Source: Sulfuricurvum sp. | GTDB lineage: Bacteria; Campylobacterota; Campylobacteria; Campylobacterales; Sulfurimonadaceae | Direction of reading: 5' to 3' | Assembly: GCA_030693335.1 (NCBI GenBank) | Contig: JAUYAU010000014.1 | Location: forward strand, 1-64,000 | DNA: 64,000 bases | In this document: piece after piece, positions 46,409-54,656 of the stretch | Numbering within the stretch: position 1 is the stretch's first letter | Layout of the letters: each line of letters starts with the position of its first letter | Position numbers and translations under genes: made by a program | Notes under the pieces: model-generated | What the model saw: only the letters and a program-made list of their open reading frames with translations | What the model was told of the DNA's origin: nothing | Database searches by the model: none

Positions 46409-47620
46409 TTAGTAGAAAGTCAGCGCAAGCGAGAGGAGAGCCATAGGGTAAAGAATGTAAAGCGCGAAGTTGCTCTTTGGTATTTGTGCTGGTATCTCTT
46501 TTGCGATCCAAGCGAGTTTGAGCATCAACAGTGCAGTGACAAAGATGCTAGGAGAGAGGAGAAGGGTGATAAGTGGGGCGCTCTTTAGGGATGCAAGAAG
46601 CATCTCTTTTGCCATGCCTCCACTGCTAAACGCCACCCCAACAAGACTTAGAGCAAAGAGAGAGCCTAAGAGGATGAAATGTTTAGTGAGTCCACAGTGC
46701 ATCACCTCACCTGCGAGAAAAAAGAGGGAAGACTTGTTGATGGCATGGTGGATTGAGAAAAAGATGACCACACCAAGCAGTGTCTCCCAAAGTGTAGGTT
46801 CCAGAAGTCCGTAGCCCAGTAAAATAAAGAGATAGCCCATTTGTGAGATACTTGAGTAGGCGAGTATCTCTTTGAGTTTACTCTTTAAAAGTCCGAAGAG
46901 TCCGAAGTAGATACCAGCAACTCCAAGCGAGCATAAAGCAATCCCGCCAAGATTCTCTACTGTATCCCCAAAGGGAAGTACACGAATGAGCCCTAAAATT
47001 CCTGCTTTTAGCATAACTCCGGAGAGAGTGGCACTGGCAGCTGCGGGGGCATTCGCGTGTGCAGGTGGGAGCCAGAAGTGGAGCAAAAATAATCCTCCTT
47101 TGATGCCAAAACCAAAAATAAAGAGTCCTAGCGCAAGGGGTGGCATAGACGTCTTGAAGAGTTCAAACGTAAAGCCACCATAGTGACTCACGCTTATAAT
47201 TATGGCAATAAAAAGAGCGACTTCACCAAGAATAGCATATTTAATGTAGAGAAATGCCGCCTCTTTTTCCCCTTGCGTTTGTGTGTGGATGACAAGTCCA
47301 AATGCGGCAAGTGACATAAGCGAGAAGAAGAGGTAGAAACCTAGAATATCATGGCTTATGATGAGCCCGTAATTGCCTGCAAAGGTGAGGATAAACCAAA
47401 ACCAGTACCTTTTTATCTGCGTGCGTATCGTGAAGTGGCTATAGATGGCACTCATCAGCCAGACAAAAGAGCTAAAGAATGCAAAGCTCTTTGTGATAAA
47501 ATCGATTTTAAAGTCAAGTCCAAACAAAAACCATTCAACACGAAAGGCAGTACCAATATCTACAAACAGTGAAAAAAGAAATCCAAGAGTCACCAGAGTC
47601 AAAGCTGTTGCGAAATTCAT
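46409..47620 (-). CDS. Third antiporter-like (NuoL/M/N-type) subunit, shortened, TM5 Glu lost
   Basis: A 403-aa proton-conducting-transporter-type membrane protein with about 12 segments, shorter than its two operon partners (473 and 495). The TM7-8 region GIKGGLFLLHFWLPPAHANA and LKAGILGLIR keeps both lysines, and AINKSSLFFLAG keeps the TM12 Lys. In TM5 the usual Glu is Ser: LFFSLMSLAAFGLVIHTQ aligns without gaps to IFYEFLTLTTFALILHTQ of the next gene. It may be a structural or uncoupled channel subunit. It is the last gene of the Mrp-like operon, with a four-base overlap upstream. Confidence 0.8.
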   Translation of the reverse strand: MNFATALTLVTLGFLFSLFVDIGTAFRVEWFLFGLDFKIDFITKSFAFFSSFVWLMSAIYSHFTIRTQIKRYWFWFILTFAGNYGLIISHDILGFYLFFSLMSLAAFGLVIHTQTQGEKEAAFLYIKYAILGEVALFIAIIISVSHYGGFTFELFKTSMPPLALGLFIFGFGIKGGLFLLHFWLPPAHANAPAAASATLSGVMLKAGILGLIRVLPFGDTVENLGGIALCSLGVAGIYFGLFGLLKSKLKEILAYSSISQMGYLFILLGYGLLEPTLWETLLGVVIFFSIHHAINKSSLFFLAGEVMHCGLTKHFILLGSLFALSLVGVAFSSGGMAKEMLLASLKSAPLITLLLSPSIFVTALLMLKLAWIAKEIPAQIPKSNFALYILYPMALLSLALTFY

Positions 47621-49104
47621 CTTCTATACTCCAGCTCTACAATCTTCTCTGCCAAGCCTAGAGGACTCCAGTCACTCAGTGCAAAGACCCCAAGCAGCAG
47701 TGATAAAAGAGCACCTACAAGCGCAGGAAGGAGTAAAAAAAGATTGGCACCTTTTTTCTCTTGTTGTTGGGTATGTAGCTCTTTTGGAGCTAAAAACCAG
47801 ATACGATACAGCAGAGGTAAAAAGTACATGGCGTTTAAGAGGGAGGAGAGGGCGAGCACTCCAAGCACCCATAGTAGCTCATTTTCGTAGGCTCCCAAGG
47901 CAAGATAGTATTTTGAGATGAAGCCTGCAGTGGGAGGAATGCCAATCATCCCAAGAGCTGCAATGCTAAAGGCAAGCGCTCCAAAGGGCATCACTTTTCC
48001 CAAGCCATCAAGTTGGTCAATTTTTTTGATGTTATGAAGTTTTGCAAAGGCACCTGCGCAAAAAAAGAGGGTAATTTTCATCACCCCTTGGTGGACAAGA
48101 TGAACCATAGCACCAATAGTACCTAAAGGTCCGAAAAGGGCAATGCCAAGGAGGATGTAAGAGACCTGTGAGACGGTTGAGTAGGCGAGGAGCTTTTTTA
48201 TGTCGAGTTGACGCAGTGCCATGATACTTCCAAAAAGAATGGTCACCACTGCCACACCTAAGAGAATATCTAAGAGCCCTAAAGAGCGTGAAAGCTCCAC
48301 GCCATAGACCTCATACACAACGCGTATGAGACCAAAGGCACCCGCTTTGACTACAGCAACTGCATGAAGTAATGCTGAGACAGGAGCAGGTGCCGCCATG
48401 GCTGAGGGTAGCCAGTGATGCAGAGGAAAGATAGCCGCCTTGACGCCAATACCGATAAGCAAAAGGACGAAGATCGCTTGTAAAAAAAGAGGTGAAGCAT
48501 CGCTAAGTACCCCTAGATAGCCACCACTTTGAAACTCCACATCCCCACTAACACTTTGTAAAACTACAAGGGCAACAAGAAAGAAGAGCCCACCGATAAT
48601 GGTATGTGCCAGATAGATGATGGTGGCTTTTTTTGCCTCTACCGTCTGTGTATGAAGGATGAGAGCAAATGTCGTGAGTGTCAAAAACTCATAAAAGATA
48701 AAAAAAGTAAAAAGATTTCCTGCCACACTGAGTCCTACAGTTGCCGTGACACACAAAGAAAAGAAGCCAAAAAAACGGTTTTGATTTTTGGTATCTTTAA
48801 AATAGGCGATGGCGTAGATAGTGGTAAACAACCACAAAATAGAGGAGAGTGTAGCAAAGAGCATGGAGAGGGTATCGACTTTGAGCACAATAGAGCTATG
48901 CGGTGTAAAGGCAAAACTCAAAGAGTAGACCTCGTCATGAGCGAGTCCATGGAAAAGCAAGAGGACAAAAAATATTTTTGAAAATATCCCAGAGAGATTT
49001 GTGATGTTTCGTGTGAGCACATACCTGCTTGGGGTCAAAAAAATGATGAGAGCTGGAAGTGTTGAGCTTGCCAAGAGGAGAAGTAAAATAGTAGAATTTT
49101 GCAT
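47617..49104 (-). CDS. Antiporter-like subunit (NuoL/MrpA-N or MrpD type)
   Basis: 495 aa, about 14 membrane segments. The full set of proton-path residues is visible: TM5 Glu in FIFYEFLTLTT, TM7 Lys in IGVKAAIFPLHHWLP, TM8 Lys in AVVKAGAFGLIR, TM12 Lys in GVMKITLFF. It keeps the PLHxWLPxAxxxAPxPVSALLHA signature. It may take the place of the NuoL-like half of MrpA, which is missing from this cluster. It starts four bases after the 473-aa gene. Confidence 0.85.
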   Translation of the reverse strand: MQNSTILLLLLASSTLPALIIFLTPSRYVLTRNITNLSGIFSKIFFVLLLFHGLAHDEVYSLSFAFTPHSSIVLKVDTLSMLFATLSSILWLFTTIYAIAYFKDTKNQNRFFGFFSLCVTATVGLSVAGNLFTFFIFYEFLTLTTFALILHTQTVEAKKATIIYLAHTIIGGLFFLVALVVLQSVSGDVEFQSGGYLGVLSDASPLFLQAIFVLLLIGIGVKAAIFPLHHWLPSAMAAPAPVSALLHAVAVVKAGAFGLIRVVYEVYGVELSRSLGLLDILLGVAVVTILFGSIMALRQLDIKKLLAYSTVSQVSYILLGIALFGPLGTIGAMVHLVHQGVMKITLFFCAGAFAKLHNIKKIDQLDGLGKVMPFGALAFSIAALGMIGIPPTAGFISKYYLALGAYENELLWVLGVLALSSLLNAMYFLPLLYRIWFLAPKELHTQQQEKKGANLFLLLPALVGALLSLLLGVFALSDWSPLGLAEKIVELEYRR

Positions 49105-49108
49105 TATC

Positions 49109-50530
49109 TTAGCCCATAAAAGCTATAATGGAGTTACTAAAAAATGCTAAAAAAACGGACAAAAAGCTCAAAGTAAATGCAGTCCATTCTAGTGTGGTAT
49201 GAGATTTTTCTCTCCTTAGGAGGTGTCCCTCTTCCAGCGGATGCTCTAAAAAGAGAATTAAGAGTTTAAAAAGATACGCAGCGCTTAGAATCCCACCGCC
49301 TATAATAGCAAAAAGAAAAAACCACGACTCACTTAGATAGGCACTCTGAAGGTAGTACCACTTCGAAACAAAACCAAGCGATGGAGGTAGACCGATAAGA
49401 GAAACAGCGCTCAAGGCAATGGCAAAAACACTCACAGGAGTAATACTTGCGTAGCCTTGAAGAGCAGATATCTCTTTTGTCTGAGCTATGTGGACGACAA
49501 CACCAGCAGCAAGGAAAAATCCCGACTTTGCAAGGGTGTGAGAAAAGAGTGCAAATGCCATTGCATTAAATGCCATAGATGGGTCAGTATGTTCATCTAT
49601 AAATGCAAAAATAAGTAAAAGATAGCCTACTTGAGAGATGGTAGAATAGGCGATAAGAAGTTTTAGGTCACTGCTCAAATATGCTTTGATGCCTCCATAA
49701 AAAATAGCACCAACACCAAGAAATGCTAAAAAATAACTCAGCTCATATTCAAATATAAAAAGAGTCGCAGCAAAGAGATACATCAGATAAAAAGTCGCCT
49801 TAATAACGAGTGCAGACAGCAGCGCTGAGACGGGAGTAGGAGCATTGGCATGGGCATTTGCAAGCCAAAAAGAGAGAGGAAAAACAGCAGTTTTGAGCAA
49901 AAATGCCACAACCATAAAGCCAAATGCTACAAGTGTGGGGAGCTCTTCTTGAATAACTGGAATAAGTGCACTGATGTTTAAGAGCCCATATTTTGCATAG
50001 ATGATAACAACACCTAAAAGATAGAAGCCTGAAGCCACAAGCGTGCTAAAGAGATAGACAAGAGAGGCATGAAGGGCTTTTGGTGACTTTTGAAGTGCTG
50101 ATAGTCCAACGGCGCAAAGACCGATGATCTCTAAGCCCACATAGATGGTAAAGATATCTTGTGAGAGATAAACAACAACAAGTCCAAGTGCCAAAAAAGT
50201 GCTCAAGGGGTAAAAGAGCGCTCTTTGACTCTCTTGGAGTGAAAAGCGTGCATAGATGAAAGTAAGAAGCATCACAAAGGCACTCACTCCCAAGATACTG
50301 CTTCCAAAGCGAAGTGGTGCAAATGCTATACCAAGTGGTGCTTGCCATCCTCCAAAGTGGTATGCCCAAGGGGACTTTGTAGCAACGCCGTACAGTAATA
50401 AGAGAGACTCGGAAAAAAAGATAAGACCAAACGCAATGCCAAAAAAAGCGGCTCTTTTAGAAAACAAAAATCCAAGTATTGCAAAAAGAGCGGGGGTGAT
50501 AATGAGCGCAGGGATGAGGTTGTTAAACAT
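49109..50530 (-). CDS. Antiporter-like subunit, MrpD-like
   Basis: About 473 aa, 13-14 membrane segments. The TM5 Glu is in FTIYVGLEIIGLCAVGL, the TM7 Lys in FLLKTAVFPLSFWLANAHA, the TM8 Lys in LSALVIKATFYLMYLF, and the TM12 Lys in LFSHTLAKSGFF. It follows the MrpC-like gene directly, the standard place of MrpD. The start is ATG 50530, with GAGAG upstream; the ORF track begins 12 codons earlier. Confidence 0.85.
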   Translation of the reverse strand: MFNNLIPALIITPALFAILGFLFSKRAAFFGIAFGLIFFSESLLLLYGVATKSPWAYHFGGWQAPLGIAFAPLRFGSSILGVSAFVMLLTFIYARFSLQESQRALFYPLSTFLALGLVVVYLSQDIFTIYVGLEIIGLCAVGLSALQKSPKALHASLVYLFSTLVASGFYLLGVVIIYAKYGLLNISALIPVIQEELPTLVAFGFMVVAFLLKTAVFPLSFWLANAHANAPTPVSALLSALVIKATFYLMYLFAATLFIFEYELSYFLAFLGVGAIFYGGIKAYLSSDLKLLIAYSTISQVGYLLLIFAFIDEHTDPSMAFNAMAFALFSHTLAKSGFFLAAGVVVHIAQTKEISALQGYASITPVSVFAIALSAVSLIGLPPSLGFVSKWYYLQSAYLSESWFFLFAIIGGGILSAAYLFKLLILFLEHPLEEGHLLRREKSHTTLEWTAFTLSFLSVFLAFFSNSIIAFMG

Positions 50531-50801
50531 TATCGCTCTCTTTGATGCTCTCTTTTGCATAAGCACGGATGAGCATCATAGCAAAGGCGCTTGCACCAAG
50601 GGTGACGACAAGTCCTGTAAGTACTAAAGCAATTACAATAGGGTCTGCTATGTCTTCTCTCGTAGTTGTAGAGACAAAAATCAAAAAGATACCACTGGTA
50701 AAAACATTCAGCGAGATGAGCTTTCTCAAAAATTCTTTGTGTACAATGACGCCTAAAAGTCCTAAAACAAAAAGTGCGACTCCTGTAATGATGAAGAGCA
50801 T
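50523..50801 (-). CDS. MrpC/NuoK-like subunit
   Basis: About 92 aa with three membrane segments, the size of NuoK/MrpC. The pattern GVIVHKEFLRKLISLNVFTSGIFLI and DPIVIALVLTGLVVTLGASAFAM (D-P-hhh-ALVLTxIVI) is diagnostic. The start at ATG 50801 overlaps the upstream stop (TGATG). It overlaps the MrpD-like gene by eight bases. Confidence 0.88.
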   Translation of the reverse strand: MLFIITGVALFVLGLLGVIVHKEFLRKLISLNVFTSGIFLIFVSTTTREDIADPIVIALVLTGLVVTLGASAFAMMLIRAYAKESIKESDNV

Positions 50802-51463
50802 CAAGGCTTTACCCTTTGCACTGCGTTTATGAAGTAAGCACTCAAAATAGCCCCAAGTGAAAGCATGAGCACAGACTCAATGGAGATAATGTAAAAAGAT
50901 GCGATATAGTCTCTGTACTCCAAAAAAGAGCCAAAAAAGAGGGAAATCATACCCACGCACACAAAGTAAAAGAGTCCACTGACATAGAGAAATCTTAGTA
51001 TCAACTCTTTTGGCACAAAAAAAGAGCGAGGCTTTACGAGGCGTAGGATGATGATTCCACCCGCTAAAAGTGCCGATGCACTAAACGCTCCTCCACTTTG
51101 GTAGCTTCCGCTGTAGAGTATATAAAATGCATAGAGTGCTATGAGCGGAAAAAGTATGGCTACAAAGGTGTTTGTGATAGTGTTTTCAAAACTCAGCGGC
51201 GTGTAGCGAAAATTTGGCTCAAGAGCATGGATGGCTATGAGTGAGAGAAGAATGACACCCACCTCTAGGAGTGTATCAAGGGCGCGAAAATTGAGTAAAA
51301 CCGCTGTGACTTCATGTGTCACTCCGCTATGAGGCATTGCTTCAAAAAGTTTTGTGTGCATAGAGGAGTCAAGAGTATTTATGTTTGTCAGAATAAAACT
51401 TAGCCCTACAAAGAGCCAAAATGCAAGAAAATACAGTAGCGAGTGAAATGTTTTGTTACGCAT
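50801..51463 (-). CDS. Fusion of MrpA C-terminal (MbhE-like) segment and MrpB
   Basis: 220 aa. Residues about 1-90 look like the C-terminal part of MrpA or stand-alone MbhE (VTAVLLNFRALDTLLEVGVI, the hN-x-hLxxFRxxDTLxE pattern). Residues about 95-215 are an MnhB domain (LYSGSYQSGGAFSASALLAG, the GHxxPGGGF-type loop in modified form). In most Mrp operons the first part is fused to MrpA, so this joining differs. It overlaps its neighbours on both sides. Confidence 0.75.
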   Translation of the reverse strand: MRNKTFHSLLYFLAFWLFVGLSFILTNINTLDSSMHTKLFEAMPHSGVTHEVTAVLLNFRALDTLLEVGVILLSLIAIHALEPNFRYTPLSFENTITNTFVAILFPLIALYAFYILYSGSYQSGGAFSASALLAGGIIILRLVKPRSFFVPKELILRFLYVSGLFYFVCVGMISLFFGSFLEYRDYIASFYIISIESVLMLSLGAILSAYFINAVQRVKP

Positions 51464-51704
51464 CCTCTCTCCCTATCTTTTTTAAGAAGGTGATAGTATC
51501 AAGCAGAAGTGCTCCTGTAATTCCTGCACCAAGCGCAATCTCCGCGAGTGCCAAATCAAATGCACCAAGACGAACCCATGCAAGTGCGAGTATCATACCA
51601 AAAACAATGAAGTGAATGATGGCGTTAAAGTGATCTTTGGTAAAAGTGATTTTAAAACCGAGCCAAAGTAATAACACAAGCAAGAGCGTATCAATGAGCA
51701 GCAT
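51456..51704 (-). CDS. DUF4040/MbhD-like subunit
   Basis: About 82 aa with three membrane segments, including FGMILALAWVRLGAFDLALAE, which has the A-x-DVAxxEA-like pattern (here FDLALAEIALGAG) of the MrpA C-terminal DUF4040 domain, encoded separately in archaeal Mbh clusters as MbhD. The start is ATG 51704, with GGAGAG six bases upstream; earlier ATGs in the ORF track lack spacing. Confidence 0.75.
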   Translation of the reverse strand: MLLIDTLLLVLLLWLGFKITFTKDHFNAIIHFIVFGMILALAWVRLGAFDLALAEIALGAGITGALLLDTITFLKKIGREDA

Positions 51705-52014
51705 TATCATCTCTCCTGGTATATGGTTCTTCGCCAATTTCTAGTGAGGCAGAAGAGAGAATGTAGCTTAGAGCTGATGAACTCAGTAGTGCCAAGAGCC
51801 AGATAAAGAAAATCTTCAAAGAGATCAAAAGAGAAGTACTGTGAAGCATCATACCAAATGCAATGAAACCAAGTCCAAGATTATCTACTTTTGAGAGGGC
51901 ATGCAGACGGGTGTAGAGATCAAAAAAACGAAAAATTCCAACAGTGCCTACCACAAAAAAGAGAGTGCCGATAACCAAGAAGAGATTTGCAACTATCTCG
52001 AGAGCTTCACGCAT
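51691..52014 (-). CDS. MrpG-like subunit
   Basis: About 107 aa. The MnhG signature GTVGIFRFFDLYTRLHALSKVDNLGLG is clear, with three membrane segments. The start is ATG 52014, supported by GGAGG five bases upstream; the ORF track runs 50 codons further, over MrpF. It overlaps the genes on both sides. Confidence 0.88.
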   Translation of the reverse strand: MREALEIVANLFLVIGTLFFVVGTVGIFRFFDLYTRLHALSKVDNLGLGFIAFGMMLHSTSLLISLKIFFIWLLALLSSSALSYILSSASLEIGEEPYTRRDDNAAH

Positions 52015-52291
52015 CCGGGCCTCCATTGTCTCTCGTGTCTCTTTTGTAGCGCAGTCGTTTTGCAAAGAGTATGGCAGTAACGGAGCCCAGAAGTACAAAC
52101 ATAAGTGCGACATCCAAAAGGGCACCTTCTTGTGAGATGCCATAGAGCAATAAAAGCAGACCAACCCCTGTAGTGCTTAAAAGAAGAGAGACAAGCATTT
52201 TAGCGCTTTGTGAACGTTTTTGTAGGATAAATATTGCTGCAATGATAAGGTTGAACGCCAAAATGGAGGCTAAAAATAGGTGAAGAGTCAT
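52007..52291 (-). CDS. MrpF-like subunit
   Basis: About 94 aa, three membrane segments. The conserved ALLDVALMFVLLGSVTAILFAK block corresponds to the MrpF D-hhLxxAhhxhhGxhhhA pattern. The start ATG 52291 overlaps the MrpE stop (ATGA). In archaeal complexes this subunit sits with MrpG and E in the sodium-translocating module. Confidence 0.82.
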   Translation of the reverse strand: MTLHLFLASILAFNLIIAAIFILQKRSQSAKMLVSLLLSTTGVGLLLLLYGISQEGALLDVALMFVLLGSVTAILFAKRLRYKRDTRDNGGPDA

Positions 52292-52755
52292 ACTCGGCAC
52301 TTCTCTTCAAACGCATCAAATACATACCCCTCAAATCGCTCGATAAGTGCAAGCTCAAAGAGTGTTTTATCTAAGATATGCAGCAGAAGTTCCCCCTCTT
52401 TTTCTTGTATGCTAAGCGTCCCTGGCATCAAAGAGTATATGCTTGCAAGCAGTGAGATGCTAAATGCACTATGCACCCTTAAATGGTGGGTGTGGAGAAA
52501 AGGCTCAACTACGAGCTTTGGTTTGAGTGCTACAAATGCCACTTGAAAGCCACCTTTGAGAGAGTAGAATAAAAACCAAAAAGAGAGTCTCAAAATTCCA
52601 AAAAAGGAAATTCTACTATAGTTAAGTGTGAAGATATACGGAGTGATGAAACTTAATAAGAAGATAAACGCAAGAGGAAAAATTTCAAGAACACCATTAC
52701 TTATAATGAGCCATAAAAAAAGATAGAGTGCAAAAAGTTTGAGATTGGCAACCAT
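52288..52755 (-). CDS. MrpE-like subunit
   Basis: 155 aa with two N-terminal membrane segments and the MnhE domain. Visible family features are VAFVALKPKLVVEPFLHTHHLRV and LLASIYSLMPGTLSIQ (the T-PGT-L motif). It is the first gene of the nine-gene Mrp-like operon and has its own promoter at 52778. Confidence 0.85.
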   Translation of the reverse strand: MVANLKLFALYLFLWLIISNGVLEIFPLAFIFLLSFITPYIFTLNYSRISFFGILRLSFWFLFYSLKGGFQVAFVALKPKLVVEPFLHTHHLRVHSAFSISLLASIYSLMPGTLSIQEKEGELLLHILDKTLFELALIERFEGYVFDAFEEKCRV

Positions 52756-52777
52756 ACTATAAACTCTTTTTTTGTTG

Positions 52778-52783
52778 ATTATA
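52778..52783 (-). promoter_or_regulatory. -10 of the Mrp-like operon
   Basis: On the minus strand ATGCTATAAT (extended -10) lies 22 bases before the MrpE-like ATG, with AAAGAG as a possible ribosome site. Confidence 0.5.
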
Positions 52784-52947
52784 GCATCTTTTAAGCGACT
52801 GTTTAAGATTCTATTTCAGTGTTAAAATCAAATGAAATGAATTCGCATCATTAAAGGATACCCATTTTTTTACTGTGTATGCATTCTCACTCAGGGTAAC
52901 GGGAACTAGAAATGTATCAATTATACTTTTTTTAATGAGCAATAGCT

Positions 52948-52953
52948 TACAAT
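52948..52953 (+). promoter_or_regulatory. -10 of rppH
   Basis: GCTTACAAT lies 20 bases before the rppH ATG, with AGGAAAAAAG between. Confidence 0.4.
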
Positions 52954-52973
52954 TATAGGAAAAAAGATAGTGA

Positions 52974-53444
52974 ATGACTCAACAAAAGTTTTATCGTCCC
53001 AATGTCGCCGCTATCATTGTCTCCAGCGCATACCCGCAAGTCAAAGAAATTTTCATTGCAGAACGATGTGATTTAGCAGGAGTATGGCAGTTTCCGCAAG
53101 GGGGAATCGATGAGGGTGAAACGGTAGAAGAAGCCCTTTTTCGTGAACTCAAAGAAGAAATTGGAACCAATAAAGTGGAAATCGTAGCCGAATACCCTGA
53201 GTGGATATCGTACGATTTTCCTACGCATGTAGCGGCTAAAATGGCACCTTTTGCAGGACAAAAACAACGTTATTATTTGGTCCGTCTCAAAGAAAATGCT
53301 AAAATAAGTCTGGATACTAAGCATCCGGAATTTAAGCAGCATGAATTTGTGAATTTGGAAGAGCTTAATGGAAAAATCGCCCATTTTAAAAAACCGATTT
53401 ATGAAATCGTCATTTCACATTTTAAAGCCCAGGGGTATCTGTAA
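52974..53444 (+). CDS. rppH: RNA pyrophosphohydrolase RppH (Nudix)
   Basis: 156 aa; removes pyrophosphate from 5' ends of RNA and may hydrolyse dinucleoside polyphosphates. The Nudix box GGIDEGETVEEALFRELKEE plus IGT fits GX5EX7REUXEEXGU exactly. YRPNVAAIIVS at the start and the MAPFAGQKQRYYLVRL block fit RppH/NudH. lysC begins directly after the stop. Confidence 0.93.
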   Translation: MTQQKFYRPNVAAIIVSSAYPQVKEIFIAERCDLAGVWQFPQGGIDEGETVEEALFRELKEEIGTNKVEIVAEYPEWISYDFPTHVAAKMAPFAGQKQRYYLVRLKENAKISLDTKHPEFKQHEFVNLEELNGKIAHFKKPIYEIVISHFKAQGYL

Positions 53445-54656
53445 ATGCTTATCGTACAAAAGTTTGGTGGAACCAGTGTCGGAGATTTGGAGCGCATACA
53501 AAATGTCGCTAACCGTGTTTCTCAAACCCTCAAAGAAGGGCATCAAGTTGTCGTAGTTGTCTCCGCAATGAGTGGCGAGACTAATAAATTGATCGCTTAT
53601 GCAGAACACTATACTGCAAGTCCTGAACGAAGCGAGATGGATATGCTTCTTAGTTCTGGTGAGCGTGTAACGGCGGCATTACTTTCGATTGCACTTAACG
53701 CTATGGGACATAAATCCTCTTCTATGAGCGGACGTCGTGCAGGTATCGTGACAGACAATGTGCATACTAAAGCGCGCATTGAGAGTATTGACCCCTCGGC
53801 GATGCGCGAAGAGCTTGCGAAGGGCAAAGTGATTGTTGTTGCAGGATTTCAAGGGGTTAGTGAAGATGGTAATGTAACAACACTGGGTCGTGGCGGATCA
53901 GATCTCTCTGCTGTTGCACTTGCAGGAGCGCTGAGGGCTGATTTGTGTGAAATTTATACCGATGTTGACGGTATCTATACCACTGATCCTCGTATCGAGC
54001 CAAAAGCACGCAAAATGGACCGTATCAGCTATGATGAAATGTTGGAATTGGCTTCATTAGGGGCGAAAGTTCTCCAAAACCGTTCAGTTGAATTGGCAAA
54101 AAAATTAAATGTAAATCTTGTAACCCGCTCTAGCTTTAGTATGGCAGAGGGGACACTTATAACAAAGGAAGAGAATATTATGGAACAACCACTCGTTAGC
54201 GGAATTGCATTGGATAAAAATCAAGCACGTGTTTCTTTGCTCGAAGTCATTGACCGTCCGGGAATTGCATCGGATATCTTTACCCGTTTGGCGGATAACA
54301 GCGTTAACATTGATATGATTATTCAGACTTTGGGTCACGATGGTAAGACCCATTTGGACTTCACGGTTCCTAAAACGGAGTTGTTGGATGCTAAGCGTGT
54401 GGTAGAAACCTTTATTGCTGAGGGTGAAATCGGGACTGCGAGCTACGATGAGTGCATCTGCAAAGTTTCTATCGTTGGTGTCGGGATGAAATCACATACG
54501 GGTGTTGCGGCAAAAGCATTTCAAACCATGGCACACGAAAATATTAATATTATGATGATTTCAACATCAGAAATCAAAGTATCGATGGTTATTGATGAGA
54601 AGTATGCCGAATTGGCAGTACGATCACTTCACAGCGCGTATTCGTTGGATCAATAA
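53445..54656 (+). CDS. lysC: Aspartate kinase
   Basis: 403 aa; first step of lysine/threonine/methionine/diaminopimelate synthesis. The kinase domain opens VQKFGGTSVGDLERI and includes TTLGRGGSDLSAVALAGAL. Two C-terminal ACT domains (about 265-400) are the feedback-binding module. It is zero bases after rppH, and its stop overlaps the hobA ATG by one base. Confidence 0.96.
   Translation: MLIVQKFGGTSVGDLERIQNVANRVSQTLKEGHQVVVVVSAMSGETNKLIAYAEHYTASPERSEMDMLLSSGERVTAALLSIALNAMGHKSSSMSGRRAGIVTDNVHTKARIESIDPSAMREELAKGKVIVVAGFQGVSEDGNVTTLGRGGSDLSAVALAGALRADLCEIYTDVDGIYTTDPRIEPKARKMDRISYDEMLELASLGAKVLQNRSVELAKKLNVNLVTRSSFSMAEGTLITKEENIMEQPLVSGIALDKNQARVSLLEVIDRPGIASDIFTRLADNSVNIDMIIQTLGHDGKTHLDFTVPKTELLDAKRVVETFIAEGEIGTASYDECICKVSIVGVGMKSHTGVAAKAFQTMAHENINIMMISTSEIKVSMVIDEKYAELAVRSLHSAYSLDQ

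Larger units (their letters stand above)
52756..52973. other. Divergent promoter region (218 bases)
   Basis: The largest gap in the window. It holds the minus-strand promoter of the Mrp-like operon at one end and the plus-strand promoter of rppH at the other. I see no RNA gene and no strong repeat in the middle part. Confidence 0.6.

Noticed and set aside
47445-47921. Plus-strand ORF of 158 aa inside the Mrp-like operon
   Set aside because: It overlaps two strongly supported membrane genes on the other strand and has no recognisable domain, so it is a shadow frame.
52756-52973. Possible RNA gene in the largest intergenic gap
   Set aside because: No tRNA-like fold, no conserved small-RNA signature and no strong hairpin was seen; promoters explain the two ends.
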